The notes: generated by a model from the sequence alone, not told the origin. Shown: positions 1 to 8,945, numbered from the stretch's first letter. The stretch is DNA of 64,000 nt from Streptomyces sp. CB03234 (GCF_001905885.1 NZ_LIYH01000005.1:1-64000), one strand, 5' to 3'. Made by a program: numbers and translations.

Positions 1-330
1 ACTAATCTGGCGTTGATTTTTGGCACGCTGTTGAGTTCTCAAGGAACGGACGCTTCCTTCGTACTCACCCTCTCGGGCTTTCCTCCGGGCGCTTCCCTTC
101 GGTATTTCGTGTTTCCAGCTTAGCAGATCCGTTTTCCGTTTCTGCCACCCGCTGGAGCGGGCTGCCGGGCTGTTCTTCGCTTTCGCGTTTCCCTTTCCGG
201 CGGTTCCGACTCTATCAGATCCTTTCGGGCCTGATTCCCAGTCAGAGGGGGGTTGTCTTTCCGGCTGTTGGGCCGTTCCGACGTTCCAAACTCTAGCGGA
301 TTTCCCGGGCGGCTCATAATCGAGCCTTCG
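1..330 (-). promoter_or_regulatory. rRNA operon leader and tandem promoters (16S gene off the left edge)
   Basis: Read on the minus strand, positions 47-22 contain the conserved actinobacterial pre-rRNA leader element ending GAGAACTCAACAGCGTGCC, followed by CAAAAATCAACGCCAGATTAG. This lies shortly before 16S rRNA in Streptomyces rrn operons. Upstream are at least two -10 like hexamers TAGAGT (minus strand, 214-209 and 295-290). The second has a poor -35 (TTATGA, about 18 nt away). Multiple tandem promoters are usual for Streptomyces rrn operons. The leader identity is firm; the individual promoters are inferred. No protein gene is supported in 1-495. Confidence 0.8.
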
Positions 331-334
331 AAAT

Positions 335-356
335 GTATTTCGGCATGCCGAAATAC
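335..356. repeat. 22-bp perfect palindrome upstream of the rrn promoters
   Basis: GTATTTCGGCA is followed directly by its exact reverse complement. A further inverted CGAAAT copy lies just to the left (330-334 side), so three CGAAAT half-motifs alternate in orientation. It sits about 40 bp upstream of the outermost TAGAGT box of the rRNA leader. It could be a regulator-binding site; no known consensus was recognised. Confidence 0.7.
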
Positions 357-495
357 GTCCCGGTCGGGAGTCCGTGCTGAGTTTGGTTGCCGCGTTCGCG
401 GCGGGATCGGCTGCCGCAGAACCGTTACGGCTCCGTGGCAACCCGAAGAACTTTACGGATCGGAGGGAGGCGTGTCAACCCGGCCGCCGTAGCGT

Positions 496-1035
496 CTACT
501 CCAGGCCCGTGAGCCGGCCGCCCGCGTCCGGCTGGGCGTGTTCCACGCGGCGGAGGAGGCGGATCAGCATCTCGCCCAGGGCGCCTCGCTCCTCCGGGGA
601 CAGGTCCTGGAGGAGGTCCTCCTCGAAGGCGGTCGCCATCCGCATCGCCTCCAGCCACTTGGTGCGGCCTTCGTCGGTCAGTTCGACGATGACGCGTACC
701 CGGTTGTTCTCGTCCCGGTCACGGGTGACCAGGCCGTCGGCGGCCATGCGGTCGATGCGGTGGGTCATGGCCGCGGGGGTGAGGCCGAGGCGCTTGGCGA
801 GTTCGCCGGGGCCCAGGCGGTAGGGCGCGCCGGAGAGGACGAGGTGCTTGAGGACCTCCCATTCGGCGTTGCTGATGCCGAGCTCGGCGACCTGGCGGCC
901 GTACGCGACGTTCATGCGGCGGTTCAGCCGGCCCAGGGCGGAGACCACCTTCTCGACCTGGGGGTCGAGGTCGCGGAATTCGCGCTGATAGGCGGCGATC
1001 TGCTCGTCGAGGCTCGGTTCCTGCGTGTCGGACAT
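496..1035 (-). CDS. MarR-family transcriptional regulator
   Basis: A 179-residue winged helix-turn-helix regulator of normal MarR length. An N-terminal dimerisation helix is followed by a wHTH at about residues 50-120: LGISNAEWEVLKHL, LGPGELAKRLGLTPAAMTHRIDRM as recognition region, then the wing with RDRDENNRVRV. MarR proteins typically bind palindromes as dimers and are released by small phenolic or drug ligands. It is divergent from an MFS exporter across a 112-bp region with short palindromes, so it probably represses that exporter and itself. The ATG at 1035 is chosen because an upstream in-frame extension would run through the promoter region and encodes nothing MarR-like. Ligand unknown. 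Confidence 0.9.
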   Translation of the reverse strand: MSDTQEPSLDEQIAAYQREFRDLDPQVEKVVSALGRLNRRMNVAYGRQVAELGISNAEWEVLKHLVLSGAPYRLGPGELAKRLGLTPAAMTHRIDRMAADGLVTRDRDENNRVRVIVELTDEGRTKWLEAMRMATAFEEDLLQDLSPEERGALGEMLIRLLRRVEHAQPDAGGRLTGLE

Positions 1036-1065
1036 GCGGGGAGTATCCCACGGCACTCGTTGGCG

Positions 1066-1132
1066 TTGAAGTCCTTCGATGTGTACAGTTAAGGATCGAA
1101 CTTTAGTATTGAAGTCTTCAGGACTGAGTCCT
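1066..1132. promoter_or_regulatory. Divergent MarR/MFS control region with palindromes
   Basis: The intergenic region holds TTGAAGTCCTTCGA (1066-1079), TTGAAGTCTTCA (1109-1120) and AGGACTGAGTCCT (1120-1132). The first two share the TTGAAGTC core 43 bp apart, and the third is a perfect 13-bp palindrome. These are plausible operators for the adjacent MarR protein. The sequence TAGTAT at 1104-1109 could be a -10 for the exporter. Binding is inferred from arrangement only. Confidence 0.45.
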
Positions 1133-1147
1133 ACAGAGTCGAAGTAG

Positions 1148-2431
1148 GTGAGTGTGACCAAGGCGATGGGCGCTGCGATGCGCCGGATCCAGGCAGGGAA
1201 CGTGCTGAGCGCGTTCGGGCTCGGGTTCACCGTTCCGTATCTCTATGTGTATGTGGCTCAGGTGCGGGACCTGGGAGCCGGTACGGCGGGGGCCGTGCTG
1301 GCGGTCTTCGCCATGGCCGCCCTGGTGGTCCTCCCCTTCACGGGGCGGGCCATCGACCGTCGGGGGCCTCTGCCGGTGCTGGTGGGGGCCGCGCTGCTGG
1401 CCGCTGTCGGCGCCCTGGGCATGGGGCTCGCGGAAAATGTCCCGGCCGTTGTCCTGGCGGCGGCGCTGCTCGGTGCCGGTACGGCGGTGATGCAGCCGGC
1501 GCTCGCCACGATGATCGTCTGGTGCTCGTCCACGTCGACGCGGACCCGCGCGTTCGCCCTGCAGTTCTTCCTGCAGAACCTCGGGCTGGGCGTCGGCGGT
1601 CTGATCGGTGGGCAGCTCGTCGATGAGAGCCGGCCGGACAGCTTCCTTCTCCTGTTCTCGATCGAGGCGGCGATGTTCCTGGTGCTGGCGGGGATCGCCG
1701 CGAGCGTGAGGATGCCGCGGACGCCGTCCATCGCCGATCCCCGGCCGGCCGGCAGGGGCGGTGTGCGGGCGCTGCTCGGGCACCGGGCGATGGTGCAGCT
1801 GTGTGTGCTGGGCTTCGTGTTGTTCTTCGCCTGCTACGGGCAGTTCGAGTCGGGTCTCGCGGCGTACGGCACCGAGGCCGCCGGGATCGAGCCGTCGGCG
1901 CTCGGGATGGCCCTGGCCGCGAACACGGCGGTCATCGTGGCCGCGCAGTTCCTGGTGCTGCGGTTCGTGGAGCGGCGCAGGCGGACGCGGGTGGTCGCGG
2001 CGGTCGGGCTGATCTGGGCGGTGGCGTGGCTCGTCGCGGGGTACGCGGGGCTCGGGCACGGCAGCCAGGCGATGGCGACGGCGGCGTTCATCGTGACGTA
2101 CGGCCTGTTCGGGCTGGGTGAGGCGATGCTGTCGCCGACCGTGGCGCCGCTGGTGGCCGACCTGGCGCCGGAGTCGATGGTCGGGCAGTACAACTCGGCG
2201 TTCGCGCTGGTCAAGCAGCTCGCGCTGGCGGTCGGGCCGGCCGTGGGCGGGCCCATGGGGGCCGCGCTGCACGGGCCGTACATCGTGACCTTCGTCCTCT
2301 TCTCGCTGGGCATCACCCTGCTGGCCCTACGGCTGGGCGGGAAGCTCACGCCGGCGCAGGACCACCCGTACCTGGTGGCGAAGACCCGGGTCGTCGCTCA
2401 GCACAGGCCGGGCCGGCGGGTGGCCGCCTAG
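1148..2431 (+). CDS. MFS transporter
   Basis: A 427-residue polytopic membrane protein with about 12 hydrophobic segments in two halves. It has a major-facilitator loop 2-3 motif (GRAIDRRGPLPVLVG) and an equivalent region in the second half. This resembles drug/metabolite:proton antiporters of the 12-TM type. It starts at GTG and is divergent from the marR gene. Its stop overlaps the stop of the convergent phosphatase gene by 4 bp. The likely role is export of a toxic compound sensed by the MarR protein; the substrate cannot be read from the sequence. Confidence 0.85.
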   Translation: MSVTKAMGAAMRRIQAGNVLSAFGLGFTVPYLYVYVAQVRDLGAGTAGAVLAVFAMAALVVLPFTGRAIDRRGPLPVLVGAALLAAVGALGMGLAENVPAVVLAAALLGAGTAVMQPALATMIVWCSSTSTRTRAFALQFFLQNLGLGVGGLIGGQLVDESRPDSFLLLFSIEAAMFLVLAGIAASVRMPRTPSIADPRPAGRGGVRALLGHRAMVQLCVLGFVLFFACYGQFESGLAAYGTEAAGIEPSALGMALAANTAVIVAAQFLVLRFVERRRRTRVVAAVGLIWAVAWLVAGYAGLGHGSQAMATAAFIVTYGLFGLGEAMLSPTVAPLVADLAPESMVGQYNSAFALVKQLALAVGPAVGGPMGAALHGPYIVTFVLFSLGITLLALRLGGKLTPAQDHPYLVAKTRVVAQHRPGRRVAA

Positions 2432-4152
2432 CCCGGCAGGGCGAACTCGCACCAGACCGCTTTGCCGCCGCCGGGTGTGCGGCGGCTGCCCCAGGACGAG
2501 GCGATCGTGGCGATGATCGAGATGCCGCGGCCCGCCTCGTCCTCCGTTTCGGCGCGGCGGCGGCGCGGCAGGTGGTCGTCGCCGTCCGTCACCTCGATGA
2601 TCAGGCGCCGGTCGGTGCGGCGGAGTCTGAGGCGCATGGGTGGGGTGCCGTGCTGGAGGGAGTTGGCCACCAGTTCGCTGGTGGCGAGCACGCCCAGGTC
2701 GCGCAGCTCCACCGGGAAGCGCCAGCTGGAGAGGACGCCGGAGGCGAAGGCACGCGCGCGTGGAGCGGCTTCGACGCCGCCGAGCAGGTCGAGTGCGGCG
2801 TTGTGGAACAGCTCGGCGTCCGGTCCGGTGCGGGAGGGGTGCTGGAGGACGAGGACGGCGACGTCGTCGTCGTGTTCGGCGGTGACGCCCAGGGAGCGCA
2901 GCAGCCGGTCGCAGACGACCTGCGGGGTGCCGGTGGCGCCGGCCAGGGCGCGCTCCAGGGCGGCGACGCCTTCGTCGATGTCCTCGCGGCGCCGTTCGAC
3001 CAGGCCGTCCGTATAGAGGACGGCGGTGGAGCCGGGCGGGAGGGCGATGGTTCCGGAGGTGTGCAGCCAGCCGCCGGTGCCGAGGGGTGGGCCGGTCGGC
3101 TCGGCGGCGCGGCGGACGGTGCCGTCCTCGTCCCTGACGAGGATCGGGAGGTGTCCGGCGGAGGCGTAGACGAGGCGGCCCTCGTTGGGGTCGTGGACGG
3201 CGTAGACGCAGGTGGCGATCTGGCTGGCGTCGATCTCGGCGGCGAGGCCGTCGAGGAGCTGGAGCACCTCGTGGGGCGGCAGGTCGAGGCGGGCGTAGGC
3301 GCGTACGGCGGTGCGGAGTTGGCCCATGACGGCCGCCGCGCGGACGCCGCGGCCCATGACGTCGCCGATGACGAGGGCGGTGCGGCCGGCACCGAGCGTG
3401 ATCACGTCGTACCAGTCCCCGCCGACCGCGGCGTCCGTACCGCCCGGCTGGTACGTGGCGGCGACGCGGAGGTCGTCGGGCTGTTCCAACTCCTGGGGGA
3501 GGAGGGATCTTTGGAGGGTGACGGCGGTTTCGCGGTGGCGGCGCTCGCTGGCCCGCAGCCGCTCGGCGGCCTCCGCGTGGTCGGTGACGTCGGCGGCGTG
3601 GACGAGGACCCCGGATTCGGCGGTTCCGCGCGTGTCGACGGGCAGGCAGGTGACGGTGTACGAGCCTCCCGCGTGCGTGCGGCGGGATTTGACCGTGCGG
3701 GGCTTTCCGCTGCGCAGCACCTGGTCCATGAGCGGCAGCAGGCCCAGCTCGGCGAGCTCGGGGCAGGCGGTGGCGACGGTCGCGCCGGGCGGGCGGGGGC
3801 CGAAGGCGCCCGCGTAGGCGTCGTTGACGTACGCGACGCGGTGGTCGGGGCCGTAGGTGAGGGCGACGAGGCCGGGGAGGCGGCCGAGGATCTCCCGTAC
3901 GGAGAAGTCCTCCAGCCCAGGGACGTCGTCGGGCAGGGGCTCCAGCTGCTGGTCGGAGTCGCCTCGCGCCGCGGGTACGGAGTCCCCCCGCTGCGCCGGC
4001 GATGCCCCGCGGTCGGTGCCGCGCGCGGCGGCGCGGCGCTGCGTACCGGGGAGCCGGGCGCTCCAACGCGTGAAGTTCACGGATCTGTATGCCTCATGGT
4101 GTCGGTGCCGTGCGTTGCCGTGCTGAGTCACTCTGTGCAGGTGTGAGCCCAC
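2428..4152 (-). CDS. PAS / PP2C (SpoIIE-type) / HATPase regulatory protein phosphatase
   Basis: This 574-residue cytosolic signalling protein has three modules. A PAS-like domain lies at ~90-190. A SpoIIE/RsbU-type PP2C phosphatase lies at ~215-420, with metal-binding GGDWYD, GDVMGRG, ASAGHLP and HDDDVAVLVL. A GHKL ATPase of the RsbW/SpoIIAB anti-sigma type lies at ~450-570, with N-box ELVANSLQHG and GRGISII. Families of this architecture both dephosphorylate anti-anti-sigma factors and carry their own Ser kinase. No sigma-factor partner is adjacent. The GTG start at 4152 gives an Arg/His-rich N terminus that may be overlong; an internal start nearer residue 60 is possible. Confidence 0.85.
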   Translation of the reverse strand: MGSHLHRVTQHGNARHRHHEAYRSVNFTRWSARLPGTQRRAAARGTDRGASPAQRGDSVPAARGDSDQQLEPLPDDVPGLEDFSVREILGRLPGLVALTYGPDHRVAYVNDAYAGAFGPRPPGATVATACPELAELGLLPLMDQVLRSGKPRTVKSRRTHAGGSYTVTCLPVDTRGTAESGVLVHAADVTDHAEAAERLRASERRHRETAVTLQRSLLPQELEQPDDLRVAATYQPGGTDAAVGGDWYDVITLGAGRTALVIGDVMGRGVRAAAVMGQLRTAVRAYARLDLPPHEVLQLLDGLAAEIDASQIATCVYAVHDPNEGRLVYASAGHLPILVRDEDGTVRRAAEPTGPPLGTGGWLHTSGTIALPPGSTAVLYTDGLVERRREDIDEGVAALERALAGATGTPQVVCDRLLRSLGVTAEHDDDVAVLVLQHPSRTGPDAELFHNAALDLLGGVEAAPRARAFASGVLSSWRFPVELRDLGVLATSELVANSLQHGTPPMRLRLRRTDRRLIIEVTDGDDHLPRRRRAETEDEAGRGISIIATIASSWGSRRTPGGGKAVWCEFALPG

Positions 4153-4233
4153 CTATGGTCACACGTCCAGTGTGACCGACCGCACTGACAAGGGGTGTCT
4201 GACGGAACTGCGCCCCGTCAGTGGGACCCGTCG

Positions 4234-5634
4234 TCAGTCGGACTTCGCTCCGCCGTCCGCGGTTCCGCCTTTCGACGCCTCGTCCGTGGGTTCGGGCGGT
4301 GGGGGCCCCGCGGCGAGTTCGAATTCGGCGCGGGGATGCTCCAGGGATCCGAGGGAGACGATCTCCCGTTTGAACAGGCCCGCGAGGGTCCATTCGGCGA
4401 GGACGCGCGCCTTGCGGTTGAAGGTGGGGACGCGGCTGAGGTGGTACGCGCGGTGCATGAACCAGGCCGGGTAGCCCTTGAGTTTGCGGCCGTAGACGTG
4501 GGCGACGCCCTTGTGCAGGCCGAGTGAGGCGACGGAGCCGGCGTACTTGTGGGCGTAGTCCTTGAGCGGCCGGCCCTGGAGGGAGGCGACGAGGTTCTCG
4601 GCGAGGACCTTGGTCTGGCGCACGGCGTGCTGGGCGTTGGGGGCGCATTCCTTGCCGGGGGTGTCGGCGGTGATGTCCGGGACGGCGGCGGCGTCTCCGG
4701 CGGACCAGGCGTGGTCGACGCCTTCGACGGAGAGGCGCGCGGTGCACTTGAGGCGGCCGCGTTCGTTGAGGGGGAGGTCGGTGGAGGCGAGGACGGGGGC
4801 GGGTTTCACGCCGGCGGTCCACACCACCGTACGGGTGGGGAAGCGACTGCCGTCGCTGAGGACGGCGACCCGGTCCTCGCAGGACTCCAGGCGCGTTTCG
4901 AGGCGTACGTCGATGTTGCGGGCGCGCAGCTCGCGCACGGCGTACTTGCCCATGTCCTCGCCGACTTCGGGCAGGATGCGGTCGCTCGCCTCGACGAGGA
5001 CCCATTTCAGGTCCTGTGGCTTGATGTTGTGGTAGTACCGCGCGGTGTAGCGGGCCATGTCCTCCAGCTCGCCGAGGGCCTCGACGCCGGCGAAGCCGCC
5101 GCCGACGAAGACGAAGGTGAGGGCGGCGTCGCGGATGGCGGGGTCGCGGGTGGAGGAGGCGATGTCCATCTGCTCGATGACGTGGTTGCGCAGCCCGATG
5201 GCCTCTTCGACGGTCTTGAAGCCGATGCCGTAGTCGGCCAGCCCGGGGACGGGGAGGGTGCGGGAGATGGAGCCGGGCGCGATGACCAGTTCGTCGTAGG
5301 AGAGCTGGACGGGACCGGTGCCTTCCTCCTCGGTGGCGAGGGTGGTGACGGTCGCCGTGCGCTTGGCGTGGTCGACGGATGTGGCCTCGCCGATGAGGAT
5401 CCTGCACTTGTCGAGGACCCGGCGCAGCGGCACGACGACGTGGCGGGGCGAGATGTTGCCGGCGGCGGCCTCGGGGAGGAAGGGCTGGTACGTCATGTAC
5501 GGGTCGGGTGTGACCACGGTGATCTCGGCCGTGCCGTTTCTCAGCTCGGCCTTGAGGTGCCGTTGGAGGTGCAGGGCGGTGTACATCCCGACGTAGCCAC
5601 CGCCGACAACGAGAACGCGCACAGGTTCGGTCAC
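4234..5634 (-). CDS. NAD(P)/FAD-dependent oxidoreductase, type II NADH dehydrogenase-like
   Basis: A 466-residue two-dinucleotide-binding-domain flavoprotein. The FAD Rossmann motif RVLVVGGGYVG is at the extreme N terminus. A second, NAD(P)H-binding motif FVFVGGGFAGVE lies near residue 175, and the FAD-ribityl motif TVVWTAGVKP follows. The C-terminal ~100 residues, with amphipathic segments, resemble the membrane anchor of NDH-2 enzymes, which pass electrons from NADH to quinone without pumping protons. The GTG start at 5634 places the Rossmann fold at residue ~4 after GGAAG; a GTG four codons further in is also possible. It is divergent from atrA. The S. coelicolor counterpart in this position (SCO4119) is reported as an AtrA target, as I recall. 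Confidence 0.82.
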   Translation of the reverse strand: MTEPVRVLVVGGGYVGMYTALHLQRHLKAELRNGTAEITVVTPDPYMTYQPFLPEAAAGNISPRHVVVPLRRVLDKCRILIGEATSVDHAKRTATVTTLATEEEGTGPVQLSYDELVIAPGSISRTLPVPGLADYGIGFKTVEEAIGLRNHVIEQMDIASSTRDPAIRDAALTFVFVGGGFAGVEALGELEDMARYTARYYHNIKPQDLKWVLVEASDRILPEVGEDMGKYAVRELRARNIDVRLETRLESCEDRVAVLSDGSRFPTRTVVWTAGVKPAPVLASTDLPLNERGRLKCTARLSVEGVDHAWSAGDAAAVPDITADTPGKECAPNAQHAVRQTKVLAENLVASLQGRPLKDYAHKYAGSVASLGLHKGVAHVYGRKLKGYPAWFMHRAYHLSRVPTFNRKARVLAEWTLAGLFKREIVSLGSLEHPRAEFELAAGPPPPEPTDEASKGGTADGGAKSD

Positions 5635-5987
5635 CTTCCCATGACGCAACGGGCTCCGGGGTTTGTCCACAGGCCCGGCAAATTGTGTGACTGGAGGCCG
5701 GGTGGTGTCCGGGGTGGCGCGGGAGGTGCGTGTGGGGGAAGGTGCGCAGGTCAGGGGGCGAGAGGGGGGTGGCAGGAGGGGGCAGAATCGGGAGTGTTCC
5801 GGTCCTTGCTCCGATCGGGGGGCGCACCGGTCGGAACTGCCCCTTCTGAATTGACCTCGACTCAACTATGTTCGTATGTCGTCGGGGTGTCGGGACGCTG
5901 CGCATGACCTGAGCGCGTGGCCCGGGCCCCGGTTGTCAGGGTGGGGGAGTCTCCGGGGGGAGACACATCATTACCGGGGGAACATTT
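5635..5987. promoter_or_regulatory. Divergent ndh-like/atrA intergenic region with candidate atrA promoter
   Basis: This 353-bp region has no supported gene. On the plus strand TTGACC (5851-5856) and TATGTC (5875-5880) form a candidate sigma-70 promoter with an 18-nt spacer, about 108 nt before the atrA start. The surrounding ~30 bp is noticeably AT-richer than its flanks. Autoregulation by AtrA is plausible by analogy, but I could not assign an AtrA operator with confidence. Confidence 0.4.
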
Positions 5988-6830
5988 ATGCATATTCAGG
6001 ATTCGCGCTGGTCGACTGCTGTCGCCTCGTCGGCCGCTTCGTCCTCTTCGTCGTCGGCCGCCTCGGCCGCGGAGGGGCTCGGCGGTGGGGTGAACGGCCG
6101 TCTCGGAGCCGGCGGGGCGTCCGGTCGTACGGCGCCGCTGCGGGTGGACGCGCAGCGGAACCTCGAGCATGTGCTGCGGGCGGCTCGGGAGGTGTTCGGC
6201 GAGCTCGGGTACGGGGCGCCGATGGAGGACGTGGCGCGCCGGGCGCGGGTCGGGGTCGGCACGGTGTACCGGCGGTTCCCGAGCAAGGACGTGCTGGTGC
6301 GCCGCATAGCCGAGGAGGAGACCTCCCGGCTCACCGAGCAGGCGCGTACGGCTCTGGGGCAGGAGGACGAGCCGTGGTCGGCGCTCTCCCGGTTCCTGCG
6401 GACGTCGGTGGCCTCGGGCGCGGGGCGGCTGCTGCCGCCGCACGTGCTGCGCGTGGGCGTGGACGAGCCGGGCGCGGACGGTGCGGTGGCCGGGCAGGCC
6501 GACGAGGCGCGGGTGCCGCAGCAGCGCGGGGCTTCGGCGGCCTCGGCCCTTGCGGTCCAGCCCGAGCTGCGGGTGGTGCCGCGCGCGGTGCCGGCGGCCG
6601 AGCTGGACGACTCGGGCGCGTCGGAGCTGCTGGAGGTCGTCGGGCAGCTGGTCGACCGGGCCCGGGAGGCGGGTGAGCTGCGCGGGGACGTGACGGTGGC
6701 GGACGTGCTGCTGGTCATCGCCACGGCGGCGCCCTCGCTGCCGGACGCGGCCCAGCAGAGCGCCGCGTCGGCACGGCTCCTGGACATCCTGCTGGAGGGG
6801 CTCCGGTCCCGCCCGTCGCACGGTTCCTGA
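5988..6830 (+). CDS. atrA: TetR-family regulator AtrA
   Basis: A 280-residue TetR-family DNA-binding protein. The low-complexity Ala/Ser stretch (~residues 10-30) is followed by the TetR HTH at ~50-100: RVDAQRNLEHVLRAAREVF, PMEDVARRARVGVGTVYRRF, PSKDVLVRRI. The variable ligand-binding C-terminal domain follows. In S. coelicolor AtrA (SCO4118) activates actII-ORF4 and hence actinorhodin, and in S. griseus it activates strR. Assignment rests on the start MHIQDSRWSTA, the position beside the divergent NDH-like gene, and the shared neighbours; I recall the family rather than having aligned it. The ATG follows GGGGGAAC. Confidence 0.78.
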   Translation: MHIQDSRWSTAVASSAASSSSSSAASAAEGLGGGVNGRLGAGGASGRTAPLRVDAQRNLEHVLRAAREVFGELGYGAPMEDVARRARVGVGTVYRRFPSKDVLVRRIAEEETSRLTEQARTALGQEDEPWSALSRFLRTSVASGAGRLLPPHVLRVGVDEPGADGAVAGQADEARVPQQRGASAASALAVQPELRVVPRAVPAAELDDSGASELLEVVGQLVDRAREAGELRGDVTVADVLLVIATAAPSLPDAAQQSAASARLLDILLEGLRSRPSHGS

Positions 6831-6980
6831 AGGGTCGCCCGAACGGGGCATGGCTGGTTCCCGCGTTCGGGGCACCTCCCCGGATGAGTGGTTGACCGGC
6901 TCTTGCCCCGGGCGGGAGGCGTGCCCTGTGGCACTCTTTCCCGATGTCCGGGTCTGAGCAGGGGTACGGGGGCTTCCGCG

Positions 6981-8945
6981 ATGAGCGGTGACGGTCGCGA
7001 AGAGCCGCTCGGGGGCGGGGCCACGGCCGACGAGCCGTCCTCGCCGAAGGTGCCGAGCCAGGGCGGTCCCGGGGGTGCGCCGGCACCGTCCGGTGGTGGT
7101 GGCGCCGACGCCGCCGTGCCCGCGCAGCGTGAGGGTGGCGCCGGCGACTCCGTACTGCCGCCGCCCATCGAGCTGCCGCCGTCGGACGCCGAGCTGGTCC
7201 AGCGTCTGCGGGACGGCGACGACAGTGCGTACGAGGAGCTTTTCCGCCGGCACGCGGCGGCGGTGCGGCGCTACGCCCGCACGTGCTGCCGTGACGCGCA
7301 CACCGCGGACGACCTGACGGCGGAGGTGTTCGCGCGGACGCTGCAGGCAGTGCGCGGGGGCGCCGGCCCGGAGCAGGCGGTGCGCGCGTATCTGCTGACG
7401 ACCGTGCGGCGCGTGGCGGCAGCCTGGACGAAGACGTCCAGGCGTGAGCAGCTGGTCGAGGACTTCGCGGTGTTCGCCGCACAGGCGGTACGCGCCTCGG
7501 AGGTGTCGGACGCCGACACCCTGGAACTGGGCGCCGACGTGCGGGCGATGCAGCAGGCCGAGCAGTCGCTCGCCATGCGGGCCTTCCGCTCGCTGCCCGA
7601 GCGGTGGCAGGCGGTGCTGTGGCACACCACGGTCGAGGAGGAGTCGCCGAGCGAGGTGGCGCCGCTGTTCGGGCTGACCGCCAACGCCACGGCGGTGCTG
7701 GCCAGCCGGGCGCGGGAGGGGCTGAAGCAGGCGTACCTCCAGGCGCATGTGAGCCGGTCGCTCACCGCCGGGGGCGACTGCGCGCGCTACGCGGACCGGC
7801 TGGGCGCGTACGCCCGGGGAGGGCTGCGGACGCGGGCCGAGCGGGGCCTGCGCAAGCACCTGGAGGAGTGCGCCCGGTGCCGGCTGGCGGTGGGTGAGCT
7901 GGAGCAGGTCAACGCGGGGATCCCCGCGCTGCTGCCGGTCGCCGTCATCGGATGGTTCGCGGCCGGGTTCTCGCTCAAGGGCGCCGGGCTCGTGGCCGGT
8001 GGTGCCGCGGGCGCGGCGGGCGCCGGGGCAGGGGCGGCGGCCGCGGCGGGCGGTTCCGGGGGCGCGGCGGCCGGTGGGGCTTCCGGGGCCTCCGGTGGGG
8101 CCGCTGCGGAAGGGCTCGGGGCTCCGGCGAAGGCCGGTATCGCGGTGACGGTGGCCGTCACGGCCGTCGCCGGCGTGGTGTGGGCCCTGTCCGGGAGCCC
8201 GAAGCCCGCGGCCGAGCCGGAGGCCCGGCCGCCCGCCGCCGAACCCGTCGTACCGCAGCAGCCCGTGGCCGTCCCGAGCCGGACCACGCCGCCCACGCCC
8301 GCGCCGGAGCCGGTATCGCAGCCGGTCTCCCCGAGCGCGAGCCCGAGCCCGGCGGAACCGGCACCCTCCGTCACGCCGACGGCCGCCGCGCCGCGCGCGC
8401 CGACGCCCGCACGGCCGGAACCTGCGCCCACGCCCACCCCTCCGCCGCCGCCCGCCCCCACGGAGCCCGCGCCGGAGCCGACACCCCCTCCCCCGCCGCC
8501 TCCGCCCACCGTCTACCAGGTCAACCAGCTCGACTACGACCTCTACGGCGACCACACCGGGCCGGAGGTCAGGCTCGGGGCGTCCGGCTGGATGTGGCAG
8601 CGCTGGGGGATGTCGATCGGCGGGAAGCGGTACGCGCACGGCGTGACCGTCCACGCCCGGTCGTCGCTCACCATCGACCTCAACCGCCGCTGCTCGGTCT
8701 ACGAGGCGTTCGCCGGCGTGGACGACATGGCGCTGGGGCTGGGCGCGGTCCGGTTCTCCGTGTACGGGGACGGGACGCGGCTGTGGCGCTCCCCGGTGCT
8801 GCGGGGCGGTGACGCGGCGGTACCGCTGCGCGTGGGGATCTCCGGCCGGAGCACCGTCCGTCTGGTCGTCGAACCGGACACGGCCACGCCGCTGAGTTCC
8901 GCGGCGCCCGCCGACTGGGCGGAGTCGCGGATCAGCTGCGGGTGA
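6981..8945 (+). CDS. ECF-type sigma factor fused to zinc-finger, membrane and NPCBM sensor domains
   Basis: A 654-residue multidomain protein. A Gly/Pro-rich N tail (1-65) is followed by sigma region 2 at ~70-140 (DSAYEELFRRHAAAVRRYAR, ADDLTAEVFARTLQAV) and sigma region 4 at ~195-255 (RSLPERWQAVLWHT, SEVAPLFGLTANA). A zinc-finger anti-sigma-like segment at ~266-302 carries Cys267 and His293-x3-Cys297-x2-Cys300. A hydrophobic segment lies at ~312-332, then an Ala/Gly linker and a second hydrophobic segment at ~391-412. A long Pro/Thr/Ala-rich spacer leads to a C-terminal NPCBM-like carbohydrate-binding domain (~510-654). Membrane-tethered ECF sigma classes with fused anti-sigma modules are known in Actinobacteria. 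The outer NPCBM domain would sense a glycan at the cell surface. The ATG at 6981 is preferred over an upstream in-frame codon. Confidence 0.8.
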   Translation: MSGDGREEPLGGGATADEPSSPKVPSQGGPGGAPAPSGGGGADAAVPAQREGGAGDSVLPPPIELPPSDAELVQRLRDGDDSAYEELFRRHAAAVRRYARTCCRDAHTADDLTAEVFARTLQAVRGGAGPEQAVRAYLLTTVRRVAAAWTKTSRREQLVEDFAVFAAQAVRASEVSDADTLELGADVRAMQQAEQSLAMRAFRSLPERWQAVLWHTTVEEESPSEVAPLFGLTANATAVLASRAREGLKQAYLQAHVSRSLTAGGDCARYADRLGAYARGGLRTRAERGLRKHLEECARCRLAVGELEQVNAGIPALLPVAVIGWFAAGFSLKGAGLVAGGAAGAAGAGAGAAAAAGGSGGAAAGGASGASGGAAAEGLGAPAKAGIAVTVAVTAVAGVVWALSGSPKPAAEPEARPPAAEPVVPQQPVAVPSRTTPPTPAPEPVSQPVSPSASPSPAEPAPSVTPTAAAPRAPTPARPEPAPTPTPPPPPAPTEPAPEPTPPPPPPPPTVYQVNQLDYDLYGDHTGPEVRLGASGWMWQRWGMSIGGKRYAHGVTVHARSSLTIDLNRRCSVYEAFAGVDDMALGLGAVRFSVYGDGTRLWRSPVLRGGDAAVPLRVGISGRSTVRLVVEPDTATPLSSAAPADWAESRISCG

